Shown piece by piece: positions 48,261 through 57,593 of a stretch of DNA of 64,000 nt. This stretch comes from Helicobacter pylori. GTDB lineage: Bacteria; Campylobacterota; Campylobacteria; Campylobacterales; Helicobacteraceae. The position numbers and the translations under genes were made by a program. A model generated the notes under the pieces. That model did not search any database, was not told where the DNA came from, and was given only the letters and a program-made list of their open reading frames with translations. Each line of letters opens with the position of its first letter. Position 1 is the stretch's first letter. The stretch spans positions 505,798-569,797 of the forward strand of contig NZ_CP071935.1 of NCBI RefSeq assembly GCF_030062585.1, read 5' to 3'.

Positions 48261-48539
48261 TTACTTTCTTTTTAATTCTTCAATATTGTTACTAAGCGTT
48301 TCAATCTTGTTATCCAAGTGCTTAATGCGTCTTTCAAACTCTCTTTGCAAGCTTTCACGCTTATTGATAGCCTTATCTAACTCATCAGTGCGTCGAACAA
48401 TTAAATTGGCGTTGTTTTTTAATTCCTTAGCTTTTTGAATATTATTCAATGGCATTTTTTCTACTTCCTTTGGCTCTTGGTTTTGATTATTGGAGTTAAT
48501 TTCTAACTCGTTTTCTTGCGTGATTTCATCTGACATCAT
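48261..48539 (-). CDS. short coiled-coil protein of the tfs cluster, 92 aa
   Basis: A polar 92-residue protein with a disordered Asn/Gln/Glu-rich start and a coiled coil from about residue 35 (heptads through KAKELKNNANLIVRRTDELDK and HLDNKIETLSNNIEELK). No signal peptide. It sits between the outer membrane protein gene and virB11 and is translated in the same run. Role unknown. Confidence 0.65.
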   Translation of the reverse strand: MMSDEITQENELEINSNNQNQEPKEVEKMPLNNIQKAKELKNNANLIVRRTDELDKAINKRESLQREFERRIKHLDNKIETLSNNIEELKRK

Positions 48540-48552
48540 TGGCTCCTTAAAA

Positions 48553-49515
48553 TTAAAATAAATAAGCGTAGTTGAACGCTATGTAGCTAGAATTAGTCGC
48601 TTTGGTAAGAAAATTAGAAAACAAGACCTCGCCCTTAAAATTCCCGTTTTGAACGACAATTTTGCTAGGCACAACTGACTGATAGTTAATTGCTCCTCCA
48701 AAGCGATAATTCACTTCAAATTGATGATGGTTTAAGTAATAATGTAGTCCAATAGTGGGATAAAAACCATGATTAAAAATATCTTTAGGTTTATTAGTGA
48801 TAAACTCACTATGGCTGGTTTTTATGGGGTCTATTTTTGCAAAATAATATTGCATATGCCAGCCAAAGCCCACACTTAATCCTAGTGTATGGCGGTTCTT
48901 TTTAATGACATTTAAAAAATCAAACAAATACTTCACATCTATGCCAAAATTTAAAGGCGTGTAATTAGCGCTAACTTTAGATTGGTAAATTTTTATGTCT
49001 GTGCTTACATCACTAGGTGTGCCTCCATACAAATGGCTTGAGATTTTAATCCCATGCCTTTTACTAGCTCCAAAATAATGCTGATAACCTATTAATAGTC
49101 CCATATTAAAATTAGCGTTTTTAAAAGTCTTGCTATAAGTGAGTAAATCATCTGTAGCATTAGAAATAAGGCTTAAACTTTGTTTTAAACTTGTGCCTGT
49201 AATAGCAATTTCTGAGCCTAAGAAAAAGCCATTTTTAGTTTGCATAGCTACTAGGTGTTTTTGAGACTTTTTTTGCTCTTTAACTTCTCTTTTAACTTGA
49301 CTTTGTAACAACTCAGCACTTTGTAAAGGAGCTGATTGTTGCTTTTTAAGGGTATTTTGTGGAGCAATTTTTTGCTCCATTTTGTGTTCTAATTTCTGTT
49401 CTTGAGAAATGTCTTCTTGTTTATTTTCATCAGGCATAATGGCTAAAAAGCCCTCATTAGCTTGCAAATAACCAAGAGTAGTTAAAAACAAGGCTTTCTT
49501 TAAATTAGTGTTCAT
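48553..49515 (-). CDS. Hop-like outer membrane protein encoded in the tfs cluster
   Basis: A 320-residue protein with a signal peptide (MNTNLKKALFLTTLGYLQANEG). A Gln/Lys-rich disordered linker spans about 25-88. From about 92 the sequence (TKNGFFLGSEIAITGTSL) turns into alternating beta strands and ends NYAYLF with the terminal Phe, as in the H. pylori Hop/Hor outer membrane proteins. GLSVGFGWHMQYYFAK and GGAINYQ are like Hop barrel strands. It would be a small, eight-strand barrel in the outer membrane, close to the VirB9/VirB10 pore genes. A Hop-like barrel inside this locus is unusual. Confidence 0.7.
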   Translation of the reverse strand: MNTNLKKALFLTTLGYLQANEGFLAIMPDENKQEDISQEQKLEHKMEQKIAPQNTLKKQQSAPLQSAELLQSQVKREVKEQKKSQKHLVAMQTKNGFFLGSEIAITGTSLKQSLSLISNATDDLLTYSKTFKNANFNMGLLIGYQHYFGASKRHGIKISSHLYGGTPSDVSTDIKIYQSKVSANYTPLNFGIDVKYLFDFLNVIKKNRHTLGLSVGFGWHMQYYFAKIDPIKTSHSEFITNKPKDIFNHGFYPTIGLHYYLNHHQFEVNYRFGGAINYQSVVPSKIVVQNGNFKGEVLFSNFLTKATNSSYIAFNYAYLF

Positions 49516-49527
49516 TTTTTTCCTTTC

Positions 49528-51768
49528 TTAATTGTTTGGGACAACCCAATTGTTGTGCGAAGCGCATGAGTAATTAGCATTAGGCGTCTGCGCCCATGAG
49601 CAATATTTACCCTTAGTGCTAGGTTTCCAAGCATTTCCAGAGCTAAAGTTATAACTCATACAAAGATTGCCATTCCCATTAGGGCGATAATAAGTCGCTT
49701 GCCAATTGGTAAATTCTTGTGTGTTAATGAGTTGTTTAACACCATTATTGAGATTAAGATTTTGGCTTAATACAGTGAGTTCAAAATTTTTGCGATACTC
49801 ATCGCTTAAATTAGGGGTATTCACATAGATAGTGGATGGAAAGCGTTTGAGTGTTTTTTGAGCTTGTGAGACATAGTAATACTTATAGGTGTCATACACA
49901 GCATCACTATCGCCCTCATTTCTAGGGCGGATATATCCAATCGTAGTGCCTTGATTGATAGTCTGATATCGTGTAACCCACTTAGCTAGGGTGCGTAAAT
50001 TACCTTGAGAATAGCCTGTATAGCTGTGTGTTTTAGTCCAAGACCCCCATCCATCATCACAATAAGAAGTGGTTATCCATTGACTGCTATTTAAAGACAT
50101 TTCTTGAATTTCAAAAGTGGTATATTGTGGCAAATCATAATTTGAGCCACTAATAGTGTCTAAATCGCCTACATCTTCGCCTTTAACGCTACTTTCTACA
50201 TTGATTTTGGTATAAGGTTGGATAATTTTAGGCACTTTACCCATATCAGAAGTGTAATCACAGCCTGTTACATTGTAGTATTGGTTAGACACCGTATCAA
50301 AGATACGAATTTGAGTGGGGCGATAAGCCTCTAATTTAGCGTTATCAAACTGCCATTTACCGCACGCATAAGTTTGGTAGCTAAATTTTAAAGGACTAAC
50401 CACATCATGACTGATAAAGACTTTTTCTTTAGTAATGGGGTTAATATAGTATTGATCAATCACTCTTTGAACAGTGCGAGTGCTTGGGTCATTATCGTAT
50501 TTAACTAATTGTTCTTGCACATTTGCAAAATCAGTGCAAGGTTTAGCTACATGGATTAAGTTATCAAGCCCACGAAATAAAATTTCTGTTTGAAAAAAAC
50601 TTGCCATGCCACTTCCATAGCCTTTATTAGTGGTGGTATCTAGCTTGCATTTATTGGCATCTTCATACATAGGAAATTCAAATTGCTCCCCATATAAATC
50701 CACACAACCCCCAATGTTAATACTTTTGTTTTCTCTGTTGATAAAATAAAATTGTGTTTGCTTAATGGCTTTCATATTTTCAAAGTCGTAGTTGTATTGA
50801 CAGACATTGTCATTTCTAAAAGCTTGCATTTTAAAGCAAGAGCCATTTCTATCCACAATGTCTATATTCATCGTATTGCCATTTCTAATAGGAGCGGTGC
50901 AAAATTCATTGGTATAATGGCTATCTGTACTAGCAGTGCCTCCATTAGCACTATTACTCCCATTAGCTCCGCTTGTGCCATCAATTCCATTAGTGCCATT
51001 AATTCCATTAGCACCACTACCATTTTGAAGTCCGGGAGAATAAGGGAAAGGAATAAAGCCCCCTCCCATGCCTCCTATACCTCCGTCTCCACTCATAAAG
51101 GGGGTATAGCCACTATTAGAACTCCCACTAGAGCCATTTCCACTCCCAGCAATTGGGGGGAATGGGTTAGAGCCTACGCCTTGATAACCACTTGTGCCAT
51201 TAGCTCCATTTGCTCCACTACTTCCATTTTCCCCTTTAGCCCCATTATCACCAGAAGTGCCATTTACTCCATTTGCACTTGTACCATTAGAGCCAGCGTT
51301 ATTGCTTGTGTCTCCATAACCACTTGCATATCCCATGCCACTTGCCCCACTCCCACTAAAACCTTTGCCATTTTTACTAGAGACATAAGCACTTTTACTC
51401 ACCCCTATGGCATTAGACATCTCACTATCGTTTTCACCGCCTAAGACAATCCTTGTGCCTTTTTTAAGAACCAGTTTGCTTTTAATTTCTTTAATGGCGT
51501 TTGGGGGGCTTTGTAAGGTCTTATAATCATTGCCCTTTTTAATATGCGTTACACTAATAGAAAGATTAGCTCTGTTTTTAGAAACCTTGTAATTACCCAT
51601 AGCAATGGTATTTTCTTGCACCTTATTACCCACAACAACTAAAGCCTTAAATTCGCTATTTTTTCTTAAATTCCAATCTTGCATAGTCTGAATGACAAGA
51701 GCATGGCTATTTGAAAGTGCTACACATAAACTCATTAAAATTTTAAACACATTAGATTTCTTCTTCAT
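49528..51768 (-). CDS. secreted tfs-cluster protein with collagen-like repeats
   Basis: A 746-residue protein with a signal peptide (KILMSLCVALSNSHA). Residues 25-125 form a small folded domain with a basic stretch. Residues about 155-200 and 250-275 are Gly-X-Y triplets, mostly with Asn or Ser in the Y place (units GVN, GTS, GDN, GAK, GEN, GSS, GAN, then GIN, GTN, GID, GTS, GAN), split by a Gly/Pro/Phe-rich segment. Residues 280-746 are beta-rich with many Cys, Tyr and Trp (CKLDTTT, YACGKWQF, CDDGWGSW), like a surface or pilus-tip domain. The start overlaps the virB10 end by 17 bases. The family has no function I know; surface exposure is inferred. Confidence 0.7.
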   Translation of the reverse strand: MKKKSNVFKILMSLCVALSNSHALVIQTMQDWNLRKNSEFKALVVVGNKVQENTIAMGNYKVSKNRANLSISVTHIKKGNDYKTLQSPPNAIKEIKSKLVLKKGTRIVLGGENDSEMSNAIGVSKSAYVSSKNGKGFSGSGASGMGYASGYGDTSNNAGSNGTSANGVNGTSGDNGAKGENGSSGANGANGTSGYQGVGSNPFPPIAGSGNGSSGSSNSGYTPFMSGDGGIGGMGGGFIPFPYSPGLQNGSGANGINGTNGIDGTSGANGSNSANGGTASTDSHYTNEFCTAPIRNGNTMNIDIVDRNGSCFKMQAFRNDNVCQYNYDFENMKAIKQTQFYFINRENKSINIGGCVDLYGEQFEFPMYEDANKCKLDTTTNKGYGSGMASFFQTEILFRGLDNLIHVAKPCTDFANVQEQLVKYDNDPSTRTVQRVIDQYYINPITKEKVFISHDVVSPLKFSYQTYACGKWQFDNAKLEAYRPTQIRIFDTVSNQYYNVTGCDYTSDMGKVPKIIQPYTKINVESSVKGEDVGDLDTISGSNYDLPQYTTFEIQEMSLNSSQWITTSYCDDGWGSWTKTHSYTGYSQGNLRTLAKWVTRYQTINQGTTIGYIRPRNEGDSDAVYDTYKYYYVSQAQKTLKRFPSTIYVNTPNLSDEYRKNFELTVLSQNLNLNNGVKQLINTQEFTNWQATYYRPNGNGNLCMSYNFSSGNAWKPSTKGKYCSWAQTPNANYSCASHNNWVVPNN
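50926..51300 (-). repeat. coding DNA for two collagen-like Gly-X-Asn blocks
   Basis: Tandem 9- and 18-base units of the type GGT-GCT-AAT / GGC-ACT-AAT recur at 50957-51027 and 51178-51300 (minus strand), encoding the triplet blocks. Near-repeat DNA of this kind can change in number by recombination. Confidence 0.7.
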
Positions 51769-52960
51769 TGTTAATTTCCTCTTTTGTTTTGATTGGGGGT
51801 TTTTTCTCTTTAAAGAACTCCGCTAAAACCTCCCCATCTTTTGGTTTAGGGATAAAGATGTCTAAATTAGGGCTAATAAACACTCTGCTCCCCTCTCTAA
51901 TGATGATAATGGGGTTTTGCGCTCCATATTGCCTTAGCATTTGATTGATAACTTGATTGATGCCCATGCCTGTATTTCTAGTGAGTTGCATAAGCAAGTA
52001 ATCCCCAAAAAAAGGGTTGCCATCACCATTTCTATTTTGCCTATTAGCTAAGGCTGAAGTAATTCCTATTAAAAGACCATTAGAGAGCGTGTTAGTGAGT
52101 AAGGGGATACCATAGCGTTGAAAGTTTCGGCTAATGTATTTGCCTACTAAGCCATTATAACCCTTCACATCAGCCCCCCTTGCGTTAGTGAGCATGATGT
52201 TTATGCCTTGAGGCGTGATAATTCTAGTCCAAGCAATGTTAAGGCGGTATTGTCCAATTTGATTGTTATTATTGTAATAGCCTATAACCTTAGAGCCTTT
52301 AGGGATTAGCACCGCTCTACCCATAGAAGCAAATATATCGCTCTCTACTTGGGCGGTTACTTTTCCAGCAATTTGAGAGCTAATAGGCGTGATTAAAAAG
52401 GCTGGTATCATTCTATCAGCGGTTATAGTTCTTAAAAGCTTATGCTCATTAGTGCCGATGTCTTTATATTTTAAATTAGTAAAACTATCCACGCCGTATT
52501 CCGTCTCAGGCTTAGCGGCTGGTTTAGTTGGTTCTAAAGGTTTAAGGCGTGTGTTTAAAAATTCTAATTGCTCTTTAGTATGCTTTGGTTTAGGCTTTAT
52601 TTTAGAGGGGCTTTGTAAAACTTGTTGTAAATGCGTGATAGTATTATTTTGCTGATTAAGATTGTTGTTAAGATGACTATAATCTTTAATGTTAGGATTA
52701 GCTGAAACACTAGGATTGGGGCTAGTTTGTGTTGTAGGCTCTTGGGTAGTTACTTCTGGTATTTCTTTGGCTTTTTCTTTTGGCTCTTCTTTGACTTCTT
52801 CAAAGAAATAATCACTTAAAGGGAATTTACTCTCACTTACCTGGAAGATTTCTTCTTTATTGTTATTGTTTGAGCCTTTATTAGCAAGCAATCCTAATGC
52901 CATTAAAACAACAAAGCCCCCAACACCTAAGCCTATCTTTTTAAGCAAGGATTGTTTCAT
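51752..52960 (-). CDS. virB10: VirB10 secretion channel protein
   Basis: The 402-residue protein spans both membranes and forms the core channel with VirB7 and VirB9. After a short cytoplasmic start a transmembrane helix lies at about 9-26 (IGLGVGGFVVLMALGLLA). A Pro/Lys/Glu-rich periplasmic linker runs to about 150. The C-terminal TrbI domain (about 170-375) shows GKVTAQVESDIF, VLIPKGSKVIGYY and IAWTRIITPQG. I place the start at ATG 52960, which overlaps the virB9 stop (ATGA) and follows AGAGGGC; an in-frame start at 52990 is less likely. Confidence 0.9.
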   Translation of the reverse strand: MKQSLLKKIGLGVGGFVVLMALGLLANKGSNNNNKEEIFQVSESKFPLSDYFFEEVKEEPKEKAKEIPEVTTQEPTTQTSPNPSVSANPNIKDYSHLNNNLNQQNNTITHLQQVLQSPSKIKPKPKHTKEQLEFLNTRLKPLEPTKPAAKPETEYGVDSFTNLKYKDIGTNEHKLLRTITADRMIPAFLITPISSQIAGKVTAQVESDIFASMGRAVLIPKGSKVIGYYNNNNQIGQYRLNIAWTRIITPQGINIMLTNARGADVKGYNGLVGKYISRNFQRYGIPLLTNTLSNGLLIGITSALANRQNRNGDGNPFFGDYLLMQLTRNTGMGINQVINQMLRQYGAQNPIIIIREGSRVFISPNLDIFIPKPKDGEVLAEFFKEKKPPIKTKEEINNEEEI

Positions 52961-54423
52961 CTTGCCCTCTTTGCTATCTTTTCTATACAAAGATAGGCTT
53001 TACCAAGCTTTAAATTCCATTGATTTGAGACATCTTCAGCGATTAAGTAATCGCCTACTACTCTGCTATTAACAGGATTATCATAGCCATCTATAACTTT
53101 ATAAACTACAGGGAATTTACTTCTAGCATTAGAGCGGTTAAATTTAAAATAGGTAAATTGCTCATCATTAAAGATTTGAGTGGGTAAATCATCTTTGTAT
53201 TTGGATTTGACAACCTTTTTACACATCCATAAGCAATACCATTTGCGTTTTTTCTTGTCTATAATGACATAGCCATATTCCATTTTTTTCTTGTTGATAT
53301 AGATGTGATTGACATTGTCCCCAATTTTAATGAATTTGCCATCATCTTTGATTTTGGCGGAGTAATCCACATATTTCATTTCATCTTGGCTGTGTCTATG
53401 CTCTTTGAAAGTTTTAGTTTGATTGCTAATCACTTTAAAATTTTCTGAAGCCTTTCTAGAATTAGCTAAAGCGTTACTAGGTGGATAGCTAGGGGATTTG
53501 AAACGATTTAAAGAAATGGGAGCATTTGCTAACGCTATTTTAGTGGTAGTAGGGTTTTTAGATTTTGTAAGTGGGTTTTGCTCTTTAATATTTGGTGATT
53601 TTTTAGTTATCTTTTTAGGGACATTATGGCTTGTTTTAATGTCTTTGTTTTGGGTGCTATGAGTGGGTTTATTTTCTTTGTTGATTTCTTTCTTAGTGGT
53701 AGTGAAATTTTTAAAATACTCTTTAGAAGAAATATACACCATTAAGGCTGGGTTTTTAGAGCTAGTATATGTGGTTGAAAACATATAAAAGCTATAGACC
53801 TTACCGCTTTTTCCAATGATAGTTAAATTGCTATCTACGCCAATTTGCAAGGGCTTAACGAGTAAGATATTAGAAATTAAATGCTCTTTATCTTCGCCAA
53901 GCATTTTAGTAGAAAAGCCTATATCATCGCCTAGAACCACTTGTGCGATTGGCTCATCAAAAATAAAAGTGGTTGTCATAGCATATCTTAGGCGAATATT
54001 GAAAGTATCGCCTATGGTGTAGTGGATAAAGTGGGTGTTATCTTTGATAGAGCGATTTTTAGCAAAAAAATTGGCTTGGATGGCATTGAAGTTTGTCATA
54101 GGTTTTAAAGAATTATCTTCATCGCTATTATCATCGCTTAAAACTTCATCGCTCTTTTGAGTTTGTTTGGAGTTTTCTTTATTTGCATAAGGGCTATTAG
54201 CACTAAACGCACTAATAGGCGCATCATTAGGTTTTGGGGTGAGTTTATCATTAACATAATTAGTGGCGTTAGTGATAGTTTGCTTGGTTTTATTAAGAGC
54301 GTTATTAGTGAATTGCTTGGCGTTATTTAGCATTGTTTGAGTTTGTGTGTTATTTGGTTGGTTATTTTGTATAGGTGTAGTGGGTTGTGAATAAGGGTTT
54401 TGATTTGGCATAGGTGTTTGCAT
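52957..54423 (-). CDS. virB9: VirB9-type secretion protein, N-terminus atypical
   Basis: A 488-residue protein. Residues 120-240 form the N-terminal VirB9 domain (HFIHYTIGDTFNIRLRYAMTTTFIFDEPI, cited in part), and residues 345-485 the C-terminal domain (VDYSAKIKDDGKFIKIGDN, then WNLKLGKAYLCIEK). The first 110 residues are Gln/Asn/Pro/Thr-rich without a signal peptide, which a periplasmic protein should have, and no ribosome site precedes the ATG. The frame stays open upstream to a stop inside the hairpin at 54482. The 5' end may be lost or rearranged together with virB8. Confidence 0.75.
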   Translation of the reverse strand: MQTPMPNQNPYSQPTTPIQNNQPNNTQTQTMLNNAKQFTNNALNKTKQTITNATNYVNDKLTPKPNDAPISAFSANSPYANKENSKQTQKSDEVLSDDNSDEDNSLKPMTNFNAIQANFFAKNRSIKDNTHFIHYTIGDTFNIRLRYAMTTTFIFDEPIAQVVLGDDIGFSTKMLGEDKEHLISNILLVKPLQIGVDSNLTIIGKSGKVYSFYMFSTTYTSSKNPALMVYISSKEYFKNFTTTKKEINKENKPTHSTQNKDIKTSHNVPKKITKKSPNIKEQNPLTKSKNPTTTKIALANAPISLNRFKSPSYPPSNALANSRKASENFKVISNQTKTFKEHRHSQDEMKYVDYSAKIKDDGKFIKIGDNVNHIYINKKKMEYGYVIIDKKKRKWYCLWMCKKVVKSKYKDDLPTQIFNDEQFTYFKFNRSNARSKFPVVYKVIDGYDNPVNSRVVGDYLIAEDVSNQWNLKLGKAYLCIEKIAKRAR

Positions 54424-54481
54424 AGAATTGGGCTGTGTGTTGTAGTTAGTGCTAGGTTGTGTTTCTTGGTTAGTCTGGTTA

Positions 54482-54519
54482 GTGAATTACCCAATCGCTT
54501 TAGCGGTTGGGTAATTCAC
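54482..54519. repeat. 17-base inverted repeat between virB9 and the 128-aa gene
   Basis: GTGAATTACCCAATCGC and GCGGTTGGGTAATTCAC are complementary except for one base, with a 4-base loop (TTTA). The hairpin includes the stop codon of the gene at 54886 and the in-frame stop upstream of virB9, where virB8 would be expected. It could act as a terminator, as an insertion scar, or as the junction of a deletion. Confidence 0.7.
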
Positions 54520-54886
54520 AACTCTCTAATTGCGTGTTTATGCTAGATGTGATACTTTCTTGCAACTTATGCGTAACAATGCGTTTTAACTTAGGCAAAA
54601 CCCTTTCTTGAATTTTATTCTCCCATTTTTCAAAAGAGATTTTTTCTAACTCTTGGTTTTTAGCAATGCTTGTTTGAATGCTTTTAATTAGCTCTTCTTG
54701 ATTTTCTTTGGTATCTTGTTCTAAAAACTCTTCTTGTTGGTTTTTTTCTTGTTCTTCTAAAAACATGCTTAAACTCATAAAAAAGCATTTAGCGTATTCT
54801 TTAATATTTTCTTTAGTAAAAGAGCCTATTTCAAAGGAATTTTCTAATTCTTTTAAATGCTCTCTAAGTTCTTGCAAATTAGACAT
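54500..54886 (-). CDS. charged helical protein of the tfs cluster, 128 aa (possibly truncated)
   Basis: A very charged, mostly helical protein (LQELREHLKELENS; FLEEQEKNQQEEFLEQD) with no membrane segment, so it is not VirB8 although it lies in the VirB8 position. AAGGGGG before ATG 54886 is a strong ribosome site. Its last five residues (ELPNR) are encoded by the arm of the inverted repeat, so the original end may have been replaced. It overlaps the VirB7-like gene by 8 bases. Function unknown. Confidence 0.6.
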   Translation of the reverse strand: MSNLQELREHLKELENSFEIGSFTKENIKEYAKCFFMSLSMFLEEQEKNQQEEFLEQDTKENQEELIKSIQTSIAKNQELEKISFEKWENKIQERVLPKLKRIVTHKLQESITSSINTQLESCELPNR

Positions 54887-55019
54887 GTGTCCCCCTTAAA
54901 AAAGAGTTGTTTAAGTCCTTTAACGCACAAGGGGATTTTTTCATTTCTATGAATTTCTCTGAGCATGCACATAGAAACATAGCCACTATCACAAAAACTA
55001 AACGCATGATGTTTTTCAT
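54879..55019 (-). CDS. virB7: VirB7-like lipoprotein, 46 aa
   Basis: The peptide MKNIMRLVFVIVAMFLCACSE continues to a short polar tail of about 25 residues ending GTHV. Leu-Cys-Ala-Cys is a lipobox, with Cys19 as the lipidated residue, so the mature part is about 28 residues. This fits VirB7, the small lipoprotein that anchors VirB9 in the outer membrane. The gene starts on ATGA, overlapping the virB4 stop, and its end overlaps the next start by 8 bases. Place and form make the call; there is no long conserved sequence. Confidence 0.75.
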   Translation of the reverse strand: MKNIMRLVFVIVAMFLCACSEKFIEMKKSPCALKDLNNSFLRGTHV

Positions 55020-57593
55020 TTAAGCACCTTTTCTAAGTGTTTTTTGTCATCAAAATTTTCGTGTTTGTTACTCACAAAGACTTCTCGCCAAGTTTTAGGG
55101 TAATGCTTAATGAGATTATCAATGTGTTCTACCATGCTAGAATTAGAGCTAAAGATTTGTAGGTAATTACCCAAAGAACTTAGGCTCACATCTATAATGT
55201 TAGATGAGCCATCATTCATGTTTTTGAGTAAGACTTTGTATTCATTAACGGCGGTGTTTTCTAAAAAATGTTTTTCTGTATCGCTTAGTCTAATGCCAAA
55301 TTTATCGTTTAAATCTTTGGTATCAATATTTCTTTGGGGATACAAAATCAATTGCCCCATATTTTTTATAAAGCTTTGAGCGTTTCTCACTTCGCTTAGT
55401 TGGTTAATGTCTTGTAAGGCTAGAACAATCACCCCATTAGCCTTTCTAGCTTGAGTAATGATTTCATTGATTTTTTTATTCATCATTTCATTTTGAGCGT
55501 AAGACTTAAACTCATCAATAAAGCATAAAAACCCACGATTGATTTTTAAGGCTCTGTCAATCATCTTATGAAAGACATAGTAGGCTAAAAGCCCAGCGTC
55601 ATCATCATTATGTAAAATGCTATCGGTATTTATGGTGCTAATACGAGTTTTAAAATCTAGACTATCCATTCGGCTAGAAAATAAGGAAGATTTTAAATAG
55701 TCTTCAAAACTACTATCTAAAATGTCTGTATTGGTTTTAACAATGGCATTGACAAACTCTTTTAAATCAAAAGGAAGAGGTAATTCTTGGTTGCTAAATT
55801 TGGCTTGTTTGACTTCATCGTTATAATTTCTATACATCGTATCAATAGCATTTAAAATGGCTGTTCTATCTTCTACTTTATCCTTATGGTCATCATAACT
55901 ATCCACTTTTGCCATTTGGGCATAAAAATGCAATAAAAAGGCTCTATTAGTTGCACTATCTTCTAATGAAAAAGGGTTAATATGAAAGTTTTCGCCTTGA
56001 TTATAAATCCCATCAAAATACTTGGTAAAGGAATACAAACCATTTAGTCTATCAAGAGCTAAAATATCAATGTTAGAATATTTTAAGGCACTCATCATCA
56101 AATAGCTAATGAGTGTGGTTTTACCAGCACCTGTTGCTCCTATAATCATGGTATGTCCCACTACTCGTGCGACATTGTGGGCTAACACGCCCTTATGTTT
56201 GACTTCTTGATTATGAAAATTAAACAAATAAGGGCTATGGTCTAGGTTCTTAAACACAGATAAGGGCATATCCCCCCAAGAATTTGCTCTAAAACCTGTA
56301 TTATTTTTCTCAAACAAAATCAAAGATGCTATGACTTGGGAAGTTTGATGTCTCATTCTAGGGTTGATATTGGCGTTATTTGGGAAGAATGAAAAATAAG
56401 ATGGTTTTAGCCCTATAGTTTCTGTAACACTGCCTAGTCCAGCATTATTAAGCAAGGATAAAATCTCTTTTAAAGACTTGTCTAATTTAGCTTTACTTTT
56501 AGCCCTTATAACTAAGTTTAAAGCACACTCTTGCATGCTCAAACGATTGGCTTGCACTAATTCTATATAATTATCAATATCAGCTTTTACTATTTTAGAA
56601 AGCGTGAGCTTTTTCTTAGTTTTTAAAAAATTCAGGCTTTCAAATTGCCCTAAAGAGCGGATATGAAAGATTAAATCTAGTTCAATTTGGGTGTGTAAAA
56701 GAGTAGATATAGGGAGCGAAGAAATTTCTTCGCTCTCATAAGCCTTAATCCCCACACACGCACAAAAGGTGTTTTGATTTTGAAATTCAATGACAAAGTA
56801 ATCTTTCTTAAAATGCACATTAGATGCAATATAGCTATCGCTTAATCGCTTTAATTTAGGATTAAAGGCGATGTATTTGCCATTGATGTATTCTGCGTAG
56901 AAATTTAATACTTCTTTAGAATTTAAGAGAGTGGGTTTAAACTCTCTTAATGCGTTTTTCACTCTTTCTATGGTTTGAATGAGTAAGGCTCTTTTACTTG
57001 TGGTGCTAAAGGTTATCTTTTTTTTTGAACTTGTTTTTCTTGTCTTTTTTAGAGCTTGTGTTTGAATGAGTTTCATTGGAGCTATTTTCATTCTCTTGTT
57101 TATCTTCTTTAGAGCTTTCTTCTAACTCTTCATTAATTGAAGTAGTCATTTCCAATTTCTTTTTTTCAAAGAAAGACTTGACATTAGAAGTGATAGTTTC
57201 AAACACTAAAAAATACTCTGTTTTATAGATTTCCTTGCTTTCAAATTGTGTGATAATAGCTTTGGCATAAATATTGTCAATATTTGGACTTTGATTGATA
57301 AATTCCTTACGCCTTTTAGCCACAATTCTTAATTGAATGTCTTTACTAATGGTGTTGAGAACATTTTGTCTAGTATCAAAATAGCCCTCTAAGTCTTTTT
57401 GCATTAAATTAGAATAGCTTAGTCCTTGTAAGGATATAATGCCTACTAGATTTTCTTGTTTGGTAATAATGAAAGTATCATCATACAAGCCTAAAATATT
57501 GCACTCCTGTGCCATAGAATAGGTTTTTGGCACAAACCCTGCTAAAAGGTCTATGGCTTTTTCCTTGCAATATTTAAGGGCGCTTTCTAACAT
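55016..57593 (-). pseudogene. virB4: VirB4 ATPase gene split at an A9 tract
   Basis: VirB4 is the large ATPase of the type IV system. The N-terminal domain (from ATG 57593) reads GLYDDTFIITKQENLVGII, typical for VirB4/CagE; this frame ends after 195 residues at 57006. The rest, with Walker A GATGAGKTT, Walker B LCFIDEFKSYAQ and QDINQLSEVRNAQ, is in another frame. The frames meet in a run of nine A (57018-57026, T on the plus strand). Eight or eleven A would give one open frame of about 858 codons. Transcript slippage on A9 might restore some full protein. The end overlaps virB7 (ATGA). A second start at 57091 gives a 691-residue C-terminal part. Confidence 0.85.

Noticed and set aside
50752..51444. 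230-codon frame opposite the collagen-like gene, rich in Ile, Ser and Thr
   Set aside because: It mirrors the repeated Gly-X-Asn codons on the other strand; the periodic Ile/Ser/Thr pattern is a by-product of the repeat.
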